Of a DNA stretch of 64,000 nt, positions 49,164-58,500 are shown piece after piece. The stretch is taken from the NCBI GenBank assembly GCA_016342745.1, contig JAEINT010000023.1:1-64000 (forward strand), given 5' to 3'. The notes beneath the pieces were generated by a model that saw nothing but the letters and a program-made list of their open reading frames with translations, did no database searches and was not told the DNA's origin. The stretch's first letter is position 1. The number at the start of each line of letters is the position of its first letter. Both the position numbers and the translations under genes were made by a program. This DNA comes from Labilibaculum sp. Its GTDB lineage: Bacteria > Bacteroidota > Bacteroidia > Bacteroidales > Marinifilaceae.

Positions 49164-49875
49164 ACTTATTAATTGTTTGATTGTTGATGACGAACCTGTT
49201 GCGCGTGAAATTATAGAAAATCACTTGCAAAAAATTAGTCATATTCGCGTACTGGCATCTTGTAAAAATGCCATTGAAGCTTTTAAAGAAATTAGTGCCC
49301 ATCAGGTCGATCTGATTTTTTTAGATATCAATATGCCCGAAATATCAGGTTTGCTCTTTGCTAAATCCATCAATAAAAATATTAAAGTCATTTTTACCAC
49401 TGCCTATCGTGAATATGCCGTCGAAGGATTTGATTTGCAAGCCGTAGATTATTTATTAAAGCCTATCTCTTTTGATCGCCTCTTGCAGGCTGTCAACAAA
49501 TTCATGGGCGAAAGCACTCCAATACAAACAGATATATCAGCTGAAATTATCGAAGAAAAAAGTGATTTTATTTTTGTTCGCTCAGATCGTAAAATGATAA
49601 AACTTAATTTTTCGGACGTAAACTATATTGAGAGCTTTAGTGACTACATTAAAATTCACTTGGATGATAAGACCATAGTAACCCGTGAAACGATTAGTAG
49701 TATTGAAGCCAAACTTCCTCAAAATGATTTTATAAGAATTCATCGTTCCTATATTGTTTCGTTTGCCAAAATTGAGTCATTTACAAACGAATGTATTGAG
49801 GTAAAAAACAAAACACTACCGATAAGCCGAAGTTATAAAAATGACGTAATGGCCAGACTTAGCATGAAAAATTAA
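49156..49875 (+). CDS. LytTR-family response regulator (pair 2)
   Basis: The protein is 239 residues. The receiver has phosphoacceptor D57 (LIFLDINMPEISG), T in FTTAYREYA and K in LLKPISFDRL. The LytTR domain spans about 138-237 (DVNYIESFSDYIKI, IRIHRSYIVSFAKIES, LPISRSYKND). It overlaps the kinase by 8 bp and ends the pair. About 220 bp separates it from the lipocalin gene, so the lipid operon probably starts independently. Confidence 0.93.
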   Translation: MTKLINCLIVDDEPVAREIIENHLQKISHIRVLASCKNAIEAFKEISAHQVDLIFLDINMPEISGLLFAKSINKNIKVIFTTAYREYAVEGFDLQAVDYLLKPISFDRLLQAVNKFMGESTPIQTDISAEIIEEKSDFIFVRSDRKMIKLNFSDVNYIESFSDYIKIHLDDKTIVTRETISSIEAKLPQNDFIRIHRSYIVSFAKIESFTNECIEVKNKTLPISRSYKNDVMARLSMKN

Positions 49876-50040
49876 TCTCCTTCCCTAATTATATATTGTT
49901 CTTGGTTTAAAGACGATCATGCTCAAAGTATAAACTTATTCGGTTTACTTTCTTTGCAGTTTGTTTAGAGGTATTTTTTATTCGAACTTCATGAACAAAA
50001 CTTGTACGACAAATGTTCTTAGTGTAATTATATGTTTATC

Positions 50041-50056
50041 TTAGTTACGGAACTAA
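50041..50056. promoter_or_regulatory. Operator-like dyad upstream of the lipocalin operon
   Basis: TTAGTT-acgg-AACTAA is a perfect 6-4-6 palindrome, 36 bp before the lipocalin ATG at 50093. Its spacing equals that of the hcp dyad but its half-sites differ. The position is suitable for a repressor or activator site. No TAnnTTTG element was found next to it. Confidence 0.35.
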
Positions 50057-50092
50057 ATAAGATTGTTCATTTTTTTCGTTAAAAATAATCGA

Positions 50093-50650
50093 ATGTTTAA
50101 AATCGGCAAAAGTTTAAATATTGTCATAATTAGCTTACTAATCATGAGCAATTCCTTCATCAGTTGTACAATGCAAAAATCGGTTATTGATAAAACAGTA
50201 GTTAATGAGCTGGATATTCAACGATATTTGGGCACATGGTACGAAATTGCTCGTTACGACCATCGTTTTGAGCGTGGCCTAGTTGGTGTAACAGCCGATT
50301 ATTCAATACGCGATGATGGAAAAATTAAGGTCGTAAACAGTGGTTATAAAAATAGTTTTGACGGGACATTCTCGCAAGCCATTGGTAAAGCTAAAATCCC
50401 AAATCCCGAAAAGGAGCCAGCAAAACTGAAAGTTTCCTTTTTCTTGTTTTTTTACGGCGATTATTTTGTTCTGGATTTAGACAAAGACTACCAATGGGTT
50501 ATTATTGGTAGTAGTTCTGATAAATACCTTTGGATTTTGAGCCGTAAGCCTCAAATGGAAAAAGAAGTATACAACGAGTTACTTGATCGATTAAAAAAAC
50601 GGGGCTATGAGGTTTCTGACCTAATAAAAGTGGAACAAAAAGCTTTGTAA
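50093..50650 (+). CDS. Lipocalin-family lipoprotein (Blc-like)
   Basis: The protein is 185 residues from the ATG at 50093; the frame is open to a TTG at 50063. Lipoprotein signal with C25 in NSFISC. The bacterial-lipocalin signature YLGTWYEIARYDHRFERGL (about 45-63) is followed by TADYSIRDDGKIKVVN, YFVLDLDKDYQWVIIG and LWILSRKP. Blc-type lipocalins sit in the outer membrane and bind lysophospholipids or fatty acids. It is 20 bp before DUF2177 at the head of a lipid-related operon, consistent with supplying fatty acids. Confidence 0.88.
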   Translation: MFKIGKSLNIVIISLLIMSNSFISCTMQKSVIDKTVVNELDIQRYLGTWYEIARYDHRFERGLVGVTADYSIRDDGKIKVVNSGYKNSFDGTFSQAIGKAKIPNPEKEPAKLKVSFFLFFYGDYFVLDLDKDYQWVIIGSSSDKYLWILSRKPQMEKEVYNELLDRLKKRGYEVSDLIKVEQKAL

Positions 50651-50670
50651 ACGATTCAATACTAAATACT

Positions 50671-51078
50671 ATGCATATAAAAAGCATTCTTATAAGCTAT
50701 CTGCTTACTTTCATCGTTTTTTTGATGGTAGACTTACTATGGCTTGGCATTATTGCTAAAAACCTCTATCAAAAACACCTTGGGGATTTATTATCTGATA
50801 AAGTAAATTGGACTGCAGCATTTATCTTTTACTTCATATATGTTGCTGGAATTTCAATTTTTGCAATTTATCCAGCAATTCAAAAAGGTTCTGCTTTTAA
50901 TGCAATTTTGATGGGAGCATTATTTGGTCTTTTTACCTATGCTACTTATGACTTAACAAATTTGGCCACGCTTAAGGACTGGCCAATATCTATCGTTTTT
51001 ATCGATATATTATGGGGAATAATTTTATCAGCAAGCGTTAGTTTATCAGGTTTTTATATTGTGAAATGGGTTAATTAA
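50671..51078 (+). CDS. DUF2177 family membrane protein
   Basis: The protein is 135 residues with four membrane helices. Family motifs are MVDLLWLGIIAKNLYQKHL and GALFGLFTYATYDLTNLATLKDWP. The function of DUF2177 is unknown. In other bacteria it occurs beside cyclopropane-fatty-acid synthase, DUF1365, DUF1295 and lipocalin genes, in clusters linked to lipid modification and photo-oxidative stress. Here it lies 8 bp before the DAK2-DegV gene. Confidence 0.9.
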   Translation: MHIKSILISYLLTFIVFLMVDLLWLGIIAKNLYQKHLGDLLSDKVNWTAAFIFYFIYVAGISIFAIYPAIQKGSAFNAILMGALFGLFTYATYDLTNLATLKDWPISIVFIDILWGIILSASVSLSGFYIVKWVN

Positions 51079-51086
51079 TAAGAAGT

Positions 51087-52886
51087 ATGCAAAACATCAA
51101 AATACCATTTATTGACGGGAAATTCTTGTATTATGCTTTCATCGCAGGTGGAAATCAAATATTAAGAAACCAGGTCGAAATAAATAGAATAAATATATTC
51201 CCTGTTAACGATAAAGACACAGGAACAAACCTTGCCTCGACCGTCCGTTCAGTAATCGACAATATTAAACCTCATAAATCTTATAAAACTACGGTAAGCA
51301 ATATTGCCGATGCAGCATTAATTGGAGCACGAGGTAATTCGGGCGTTATTTTTGCTCAGTTTCTGCATGGCTTAAATCGGGAAACCACAAATAAACCGGT
51401 AATCACTTTAACTGAATTTGCTGAAAGTGTAAAAAAATCAATTCCTTATATGTACGAAGCCATTGCAAATCCTGTTGAAGGAACAATGCTAACCGTTATC
51501 AAGGAATGGTCCGATTTTCTAAACAGTAAAAAAAATGCCATTCATGAGTTTGCCGATGTAATCATTGATTCTCTTGTAGTATTGGAGAAGTCATTAGCTG
51601 AAACGAACACCAAGTTGAAAGCATTAAGCAAATCGGATTTTGTGGATGCTGGAGCAAAGGGTTTTGTATTGTTCATTGAAGGTATTATCGGTTTTATTAA
51701 AAATAGAAATATTCGAAACCTTGTAGTTGATGCTTCTGAAAACATTTCCCTTATTCATTCGAACGAATTGATCGAAGAAGAGATCACCTTCCGTTTTTGC
51801 ACCGAGGCAATTATAAAAAACATTAGCCAGAGTAAATCTGATCTTCAAAATTTTCTTAGTGAAAATGGTGACTCTGTTGTTGTTGCTGGTTCGGAAAATC
51901 TTTGTCGTATTCACGTTCACACCAACAAGCCTGCAGAACTTTTTCATCAGCTAAAAGAAATGGGAACCATCACTTTTCAGAAAGTGGATGATATGCTTCG
52001 ACAGCAAGAAGCGGTAAGTAAACGCAGGTGGAACATAGCGCTAGTCACAGATTCAACATGTGATTTATCACAGGAATTGATTGATTTTTATCAGATTCAT
52101 GTGATGCCTCTTAATCTGAATTTTGGTGATAGCCATTATTTAGATAAAGTGACTATTCAACCCAATCAGTTTTACGAATTACTGGAAACGGAACCAGAAT
52201 TTCCAAAAACATCTCAAATAAATGAACAGGCTTTTACTAACCTATATTCGCATTTGGCCTCGCATTACGATGCTATAATTGCTGTGCATTTAACCAGTCA
52301 GTTTAGTGGAACCTTTTCAAATAGTGTAAAAGCTGGAAAACGCATTTCAAAAGAATTTAAAAAACCGGTTCATGTAATCGACTCAAAAAATTTATCGGGA
52401 GCATTGGGTTTATTGGTATTAAAAACTGCCCAAAACATTGAATCTGGCGAATCGGTGGAGTCTATTGTTGAAACCCTTAAAAAGGATGTACTTCAAGCTA
52501 AGATTTTTGTAAGTGTTCGCGATTTACAAACAATGATTAGAGGTGGAAGAGTATCCAAACCAAAAGGGATAATCGCAAGTGCTTTAGGCTTAAATCCCGT
52601 TATCTCAATGGATGAAAACGGAAAATCGCTCTTGTTTGGAAAAACTTTTAGCCAACAAGCCAGCTTAAAAAAGATATTTAAACATATCGAAAAAATTGGC
52701 CGTGGAAAAACCTTATGGAAATACATCATTTTGCATGCAAACAATTCTGATGGCGCTCAACTAGTAGAGGATCAAATGCTTAAAATAACCGAACAAAAGC
52801 CAGTATCGGTTGTCAATATTTCTCCTGTTATTGGTATGCATGCCGGTAATGGTGCTCTTGCTATATCATTGCTTTTTAACAATTAA
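51087..52886 (+). CDS. DAK2-DegV fusion, probable one-piece fatty-acid kinase (FakAB-like)
   Basis: The protein is 599 residues. The N-terminal DhaL/DAK2 kinase domain (about 1-200) has metal/nucleotide motif NIFPVNDKDTGTNLA and GARGNSGVIFAQF. A middle domain (about 220-310) is of the FakA type. A complete DegV/FakB lipid-binding domain follows, about 315-599 (ALVTDSTCDLS, FPKTSQINEQAF, VHLTSQFSGTFSN, VRDLQTMIRGGRVSKP, IGMHAGNGALAI). In Gram-positives FakA phosphorylates fatty acid held by FakB, giving acyl-phosphate. Here both parts are in one chain, and PlsY, the acyl-phosphate consumer, is three genes downstream. Activity is inferred from domains. Confidence 0.88.
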   Translation: MQNIKIPFIDGKFLYYAFIAGGNQILRNQVEINRINIFPVNDKDTGTNLASTVRSVIDNIKPHKSYKTTVSNIADAALIGARGNSGVIFAQFLHGLNRETTNKPVITLTEFAESVKKSIPYMYEAIANPVEGTMLTVIKEWSDFLNSKKNAIHEFADVIIDSLVVLEKSLAETNTKLKALSKSDFVDAGAKGFVLFIEGIIGFIKNRNIRNLVVDASENISLIHSNELIEEEITFRFCTEAIIKNISQSKSDLQNFLSENGDSVVVAGSENLCRIHVHTNKPAELFHQLKEMGTITFQKVDDMLRQQEAVSKRRWNIALVTDSTCDLSQELIDFYQIHVMPLNLNFGDSHYLDKVTIQPNQFYELLETEPEFPKTSQINEQAFTNLYSHLASHYDAIIAVHLTSQFSGTFSNSVKAGKRISKEFKKPVHVIDSKNLSGALGLLVLKTAQNIESGESVESIVETLKKDVLQAKIFVSVRDLQTMIRGGRVSKPKGIIASALGLNPVISMDENGKSLLFGKTFSQQASLKKIFKHIEKIGRGKTLWKYIILHANNSDGAQLVEDQMLKITEQKPVSVVNISPVIGMHAGNGALAISLLFNN

Positions 52887-52896
52887 TACGACTCAA

Positions 52897-53673
52897 ATGA
52901 TGACTCTATTTTTACAGGCATCTTTACTCATTTTAGTTCTGGTAAGTCTATTATGGATTTGGAGTATATTCCTAAAGAATGTTAGTATTGTCGACATTTT
53001 TTGGGGTATTGGCTTTGTTGTTGTTAATGCGTTTTACCTATTCATGTCGGATGAAATTAATATACGAAAGATATTAATATCAAGCTTGGTTAGCATTTGG
53101 GGACTAAGGCTTGCCATATATCTTGCCATTAGAAATATTGGCAAAGGAGAAGATTTCAGATATCAGGAATTTAGAAAGAATTATGGTCCCAAACGTTATT
53201 GGTGGTTCAGTTTTTTCCAAACCTTTTTATTGCAAGGCGTCTTGATCATGATTATTTCCCTACCCTTATTAGGTATTCATTCGAGCACCAACTCTGGAGA
53301 ACTTAATATACTGGATTACCTCGGAATTACAGTATGGTTAATTGGCTTTGCCTTTGAAGCTGGAGGCGATTTTCAGTTGGCACGTTTTAAACGGGATGCT
53401 GCAAACAAAGGAAAGGTTCTGAATACGGGATTTTGGAAATATACACGCCATCCGAATTATTTTGGCGACTCAGCCGTGTGGTGGGCCTATGCAATTTTTA
53501 GTACTGCAGCTGGCAGTTACTGGCAAATAATCGGTTCTGTTATAATGACTTTATTGATTATCAAAATATCAGGCGTAGCACTGCTTGAAAAGACCTTAAA
53601 CGATACAAAACCACAATACAGAGAATACATCGAAAAAACCAATTCTTTTTTTCCTTGGTTCCCTAAAAAATAA
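52897..53673 (+). CDS. DUF1295 membrane protein (steroid 5-alpha-reductase-like)
   Basis: The protein is 258 residues from the ATG at 52897; an open frame from 52810 overlaps the previous gene and is not used. It has six or seven membrane helices. Family motifs are VSIVDIFWGIGFVVV, RYQEFRKNYG, GFWKYTRHPNYFGD and WWAYAIFS. The fold resembles isoprenylcysteine methyltransferase and steroid 5-alpha-reductase, which use SAM or NADPH on lipid substrates. The exact reaction is unknown. It is 10 bp after the DAK2-DegV gene and 5 bp before the peroxiredoxin. Confidence 0.9.
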   Translation: MMTLFLQASLLILVLVSLLWIWSIFLKNVSIVDIFWGIGFVVVNAFYLFMSDEINIRKILISSLVSIWGLRLAIYLAIRNIGKGEDFRYQEFRKNYGPKRYWWFSFFQTFLLQGVLIMIISLPLLGIHSSTNSGELNILDYLGITVWLIGFAFEAGGDFQLARFKRDAANKGKVLNTGFWKYTRHPNYFGDSAVWWAYAIFSTAAGSYWQIIGSVIMTLLIIKISGVALLEKTLNDTKPQYREYIEKTNSFFPWFPKK

Positions 53674-53678
53674 ACGAA

Positions 53679-54419
53679 ATGGACTTTATCTATAAAAATA
53701 TTTGGTTTATACTTTTTGTAATATGGGGTTTGCCATTGAGTTATTACAGAAGTAAATTCCGTAAAATCGTATATCAAACCGATAGCTGGACAATAAACAT
53801 CAAACCCGTTTTTTGGAAAGAAATCAAAGGACTTTTTGGGAATATCTATCCCGACAATCAGAAATACAAAAGGTTTAGAAACTTCTACCTGTTTTATCTG
53901 ACTATTTATTTAGTCTTGTTTATTGCTTATTTAATTTTTGACACAAATTCTGAAAAAATGAAAGAAATTGAAATCGGAAACAAAGTTCCAACATTTGAAC
54001 TAAACGACCAGAATGGTGATCTATTTAAGCTTGAAACAGTATTGGGTAAAAAGAATCTGGTGATTTATTTCTATCCTAAAGACGATAGTCCAGGTTGCAC
54101 AAAAGAAGCTTGTTCGTTTCGTGACCAATTTGAAGTATTTGCCGATGCCGATGCTATGATCATAGGAATTAGCGCACAATCGGTAGAAAGTCATCTGGAG
54201 TTTGCTAAAAAGCACCGCCTGAATTACACCCTATTGAGCGACACTGGAAATAAAGTGCGTAAATTATTTGGCGTACCAGCCAGTTTTTTTGGTTTACTTC
54301 CTGGCAGAGTTACTTATGTTGTGAATAAGGAAGGAGAAATAGCTTACCTATTTAATTCCCAGATTCAAGCCGAAAAGCATGTTAGCGAGGCCTTACGCAT
54401 TATTCAAGAACTGAGATGA
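53679..54419 (+). CDS. Membrane-anchored Bcp/PrxQ-type peroxiredoxin
   Basis: The protein is 246 residues. Two membrane helices (about 8-22 and 68-88) enclose a basic loop, and precede a complete thioredoxin-fold peroxiredoxin at about 96-246. Peroxidatic C140 and resolving C145 (SPGCTKEACSFRD) show the PrxQ spacing of four intervening residues. TYVVNKEGEIAYLF is the usual C-terminal strand. PrxQ proteins reduce organic and lipid hydroperoxides. The membrane anchor is an unusual addition, suggesting action on membrane lipids. Its stop overlaps the plsY start by 4 bp. Confidence 0.88.
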   Translation: MDFIYKNIWFILFVIWGLPLSYYRSKFRKIVYQTDSWTINIKPVFWKEIKGLFGNIYPDNQKYKRFRNFYLFYLTIYLVLFIAYLIFDTNSEKMKEIEIGNKVPTFELNDQNGDLFKLETVLGKKNLVIYFYPKDDSPGCTKEACSFRDQFEVFADADAMIIGISAQSVESHLEFAKKHRLNYTLLSDTGNKVRKLFGVPASFFGLLPGRVTYVVNKEGEIAYLFNSQIQAEKHVSEALRIIQELR

Positions 54420-55018
54420 ATACAAGTATTTTATATCCTTTTATACTGCTTTCCTACTTATTAGGAGCAATCCCCTTTGGCTATATTTTAACTCGATATT
54501 ATACAGGCAAAAATATTCTGAAAATAGGCAGTGGCAATGTAGGCTCAACCAATGTAGGTCGAGTTGCAGGAAAAAAAATCGCCATCATTACTCAACTTCT
54601 CGATATGCTCAAAGGATTGTTACCGGTAGCTGTCTATCTTTATTTTTTTGATGATAATAAGATCGATACTGAATTCTTTGTCTATTGTATTGCTCTGGCC
54701 GCGATTATTGGTCACGATTTTAGCATTTTTTTAAAATTTAAAGGAGGAAAAGGTGTGAACACCACACTTGGTGCCTCAGTATTGCTCGCGCCATTTTCTG
54801 TTTTTATTTCGGTAGCCATCTATTTCATCGTAAAATGGCGCCTAAAATATGTTTCGCTGGGCTCTATTATTCTGGCAATCAGCTTGACAATAACGGAATT
54901 CCTTATTCACGGTCTTAGCTCAACATTCTATTATTTATTCGTTTGCATGACACTAATAATTCTTTTGCACCGAACGAATATTAAACGCTTGTTGAACAAG
55001 GAAGAACTTTCATCTTAA
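54416..55018 (+). CDS. plsY: Acyl-phosphate:glycerol-3-phosphate acyltransferase PlsY
   Basis: This 200-residue inner-membrane enzyme has five or more helices. It transfers acyl from acyl-phosphate to the sn-1 position of glycerol-3-phosphate, the first step of phospholipid synthesis. The three motifs are present: LGAIPFGYILTRYYTGKNI, GSGNVGSTNVGRVAGKK and GHDFSIFLKFKGGKGVNTTLG. It overlaps the peroxiredoxin by 4 bp and lies 11 bp before the SRPBCC gene. Sharing an operon with a DAK2-DegV kinase gives a direct substrate link. Confidence 0.95.
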   Translation: MNTSILYPFILLSYLLGAIPFGYILTRYYTGKNILKIGSGNVGSTNVGRVAGKKIAIITQLLDMLKGLLPVAVYLYFFDDNKIDTEFFVYCIALAAIIGHDFSIFLKFKGGKGVNTTLGASVLLAPFSVFISVAIYFIVKWRLKYVSLGSIILAISLTITEFLIHGLSSTFYYLFVCMTLIILLHRTNIKRLLNKEELSS

Positions 55019-55029
55019 AACGAAATTTT

Positions 55030-55503
55030 ATGGCATTTTATCAATTTGAAAAAGAACAGTTTGTTAATGCCTCTATCGACGAGGTCTGGGATTTTATTAG
55101 TTCACCTCAAAACCTAAAAAAAATTACGCCCGAAAATATGGGTTTTGATATACGTACGCCAAATTTACCAGATAAAATATATGAAGGCATGATTGTTTGC
55201 TATACGGTTCGCCCCTTATTGGGTATTCCCACAACTTGGGTTACTGAAATAACACATGTTAGAGACAAGTCCTATTTTGTAGATGAACAAAGAGTTGGCC
55301 CTTATAAACTATGGCATCATCAGCACATTATTGAAGCTGTAGAAAATGGTGTTTTAATGAAAGACATTGTGAGCTACCAACCTCCATTTGGCTTCTTGGG
55401 AAGTATTGCAAATGCCTTGGTCATTAAAAACAAATTGAATGAAATTTTTGACTTCCGTACCCAAGCACTTGAAAAAATATTTCCATCCTTAGAAACTGTT
55501 TAA
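55030..55503 (+). CDS. SRPBCC-family (START-like) protein
   Basis: The protein is 157 residues. It begins FEKEQFVNASIDEVWDFIS, the typical opening strand of SRPBCC/polyketide-cyclase-like proteins, then SPQNLKKITPENMGF and VDEQRVGPYKLWHHQH, as in proteins often called cell-division inhibitor SulA-like or YfcH N-terminal domain. The cavity binds hydrophobic ligands. It is the last gene of the lipid operon, with a terminator 5 bp downstream. A role in carrying a lipid intermediate is a guess from context. Confidence 0.85.
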   Translation: MAFYQFEKEQFVNASIDEVWDFISSPQNLKKITPENMGFDIRTPNLPDKIYEGMIVCYTVRPLLGIPTTWVTEITHVRDKSYFVDEQRVGPYKLWHHQHIIEAVENGVLMKDIVSYQPPFGFLGSIANALVIKNKLNEIFDFRTQALEKIFPSLETV

Positions 55504-55507
55504 AAGA

Positions 55508-55541
55508 AAAAAGCCGCTGAGTAGAAACTCAACGGCTTTTG
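55508..55541. terminator. Bidirectional terminator between lipid operon and tricorn-like gene
   Basis: A 13-bp stem with one mismatch (55510-55522 with 55527-55539) has a 4-base loop. Flanking A and T tracts lie on both sides, between convergent genes. Confidence 0.8.
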
Positions 55542-55561
55542 TATATCAGAAAAAAAAATTC

Positions 55562-58500
55562 TTATTTACATGCTTCTTGCAAGGCTTTAACCGCAGCTTC
55601 TAACTGCTGATCTTCCCCATTATCAATTTTTCCAGGCATATTTTTCACCTGAACTTCAGGAACAGTTTCGTTGTTTTCCAACCACTCTCCTGCTTTGTTT
55701 TTCGCACTTACAGGAATCGATCCCCAAAGTACTTTCCCATTTTGCAACATTTCCCATCCTGCAAAACTACAAGTTCCAGGAACCGGCATACCAACTAGTT
55801 TACCAATACCTAAGTCCTGATATCCACAAGAAAAACAGTGTCCGTCGCTATAGTTTGCCTCGTTAATCATGGCAACCGATGGCTTTGTCCAACGATATCC
55901 TGGCTCGTATCCAATTGTTCTGTCTTCAATGGCATACTCCATAAAGGTTTCGCCAGTTAAAAACATGGTTATATCTCCAACCAAATCGCCACCACCATTA
56001 AAACGAGTATCAATAATAATACCATCACGATCGTAATATTTACCCATTACCTTTTCGTAAGTGTTACGGTAAGCACCATCGTTCATTCCAGGAATGTGCA
56101 CATAGGCCAATTTTCCACCACTCAATTTCTCAACCTCTTCTTCATTCTTTTTCACCCATCGCTTGTACTGAAGTGAAAAACTTGATGAAATAGGCTTAAC
56201 TGTAATGTTTTGAGATTTTTTTGTAGCAGGATCGAAAATATGAAGAGCAGTAAACTTACCAGCTTTACGATTCATAAATTTAGCGAAATCAACATGTTTA
56301 CCGATTTTAATTCCATCAATTTGATTGATAATCATTCCTTTAGAAACTTTCAAACTCTGCTTATCCAAAGGACCACCTTTCATGATCTCATCAATCTTGA
56401 TCCCTTCTCCTTTGTAAGAGTAGTCAATAAAGATTCCCAATGAAGCTGTTTTATCTCCGTTAGACATTCCTCCGTAATAACGAGCTCCACAATGAGAAAC
56501 ATTCAATTCCCCTAACATTTCAGAAAGCAATTGAGAGAACTCAAAATCGTTACCAATTGATTTTAGTTTAGGCTCATAGTTTGCTCTTAAATCGTCCCAA
56601 GGAGCACCATGATAATCCGAAATATAGAACATGCTCTTGTTGCGTCTCCATACATGATCGAACATTTGCTGACGTTCTGCAGTTACATCAAGTGTCATTT
56701 CTCCACTTATCGAAACTGGCTTTGTAGATTTCGCAGCCAAGTCAACCTTAGACATACTTCCATCAGCTAAAAGGAAAAGATTTTTCATTTTCTTATCCCA
56801 AATTAAGCTTCCACTTTTGGCACCTAATTTAATTAGCATTTTAGTTTCCTTGGTACGTAATGTTGTACTCCAAAGGTTATATCCTTTTTCAAATTTAGCT
56901 AGATAATAAAGCGTTTCTCCATCTTTCGAAAGAACCGCATCGCCCAATTTAGAAGAGTGTAGTGTCAATCGTTTTTTACGATCTTTCAATCCTTCCCAAT
57001 CGAATGTAAGCGTGCTATCTTTTTTCACCTCATCTTTTTTAGCATCATCTTTCTTCTTCGATTTTTTCTTATCCTTATCAACTTTTTTCTCAGCCTCCTT
57101 TTTGGCTTTTTCTTTCGCTTCTTTTTCTTTCTTTTCGATTTCTTTTAACAAAGCGTAATCATCCTTGCTCATGCTAAATCGATCCCAAGAATCTTTGGTA
57201 AAGAACATGGTATAAACATCCATTTGGCGAGAACCACTGTTGGCATATGAACGCAATCCGTGACGATCACTAAACCACAACATTTGCTTGCCACCATTTA
57301 CCCAAATAGGACTAGCATCACCATAACCACTTTCGGTAAGGTTGATCATTTCTTGCTTTCCATCCGCCGAAATTAGAACCACTTCGCTATTGGCTAGCAC
57401 TGGAGAATACTCTACCAATAACCATTTGCTATCTGGACTCCAAGAAAAATACTGATCACCATCTCCCATGTAGAATAGTTGATCACCATTCATGATGGTA
57501 CGGATCTTTTTACTCTCAATATTATAAATCTTCAATGATCTTTTGTTCTCAATAAAAGCGATCTCTTTTCCATCAGGAGAAAATTTAGGCTGATAATTTT
57601 CATTCTCGTTGACAATTACTGGCTCTTCTTTCAACAAGGTTGAAGCATAAAAATATGGTTCTGTATCGCTTACTTTTTTACTCTGATATATTCCCCATTT
57701 GGCATTTCTTTCACTTGCGTAAAGAATGCTCTTTCCATCAGGAGAAAAGCTAACAAAACGTTCCTCTGCAGGAGTTGTTGTAATTCGCTTTGTCATTTTC
57801 GCCTCTACAGAAGAAACAAAAACTTCCCCTCTAGCAGTATAAGCAATCTCTTTTCCATCAGGTGAAACAGCCATTTCCTTCACATTTCCTCTTACCGAGA
57901 TAATCTGTTCATTGTTGTTCTTCTCTTCGGTATTGATTTTTACATTTACCTTTTTCTGATTTCCATCAGTCATGGTAAACAATTCACCATTGTGCGTATA
58001 GCAAAGCGATCCGTTGTTTGCCATACTTAAATAGCGAACCGGATGCATTCTAAAATCAGTAATCTGTTCCTTGTTAGCAGGATTATCCAATGCCAATTTA
58101 TGAACATTAAAACATCCACTTTCTTCGCTTAAATAATAGATACTTTTCTCATCAGTACTGTAAACAGGATTTCTATCTTCACCATTAAAACTGGTGATCA
58201 TCGTGTGTTTATTCGCCTTTTTATCGTATTTCCAGATATCACGCGTAATGGCAGAAGTGTGATGCTTACGAAATTCGTTTTCACCACCTTTTTTATCATG
58301 ATAAATCATTTGATTACCATCCTTACTCACCTGAATATCTTCAGCAGGAATTGTCCAAATTTGATCAACACGTCCTCCATTGGCAGCAACCTGATACAAC
58401 TCTGGTTGCGATCTTGTTGGGTATTGACGATGACTGGCTGCATCTAATCTTTGAGCTCCAAAAATCACATTCTTGTCATCATTGCTAAATGAATATGGAT

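Noticed and set aside
52810-52896. Longer DUF1295 frame overlapping the DAK2-DegV gene
   Set aside because: It would overlap 77 bp of a well-conserved C-terminus. The ATG at 52897 begins directly before the first membrane helix.
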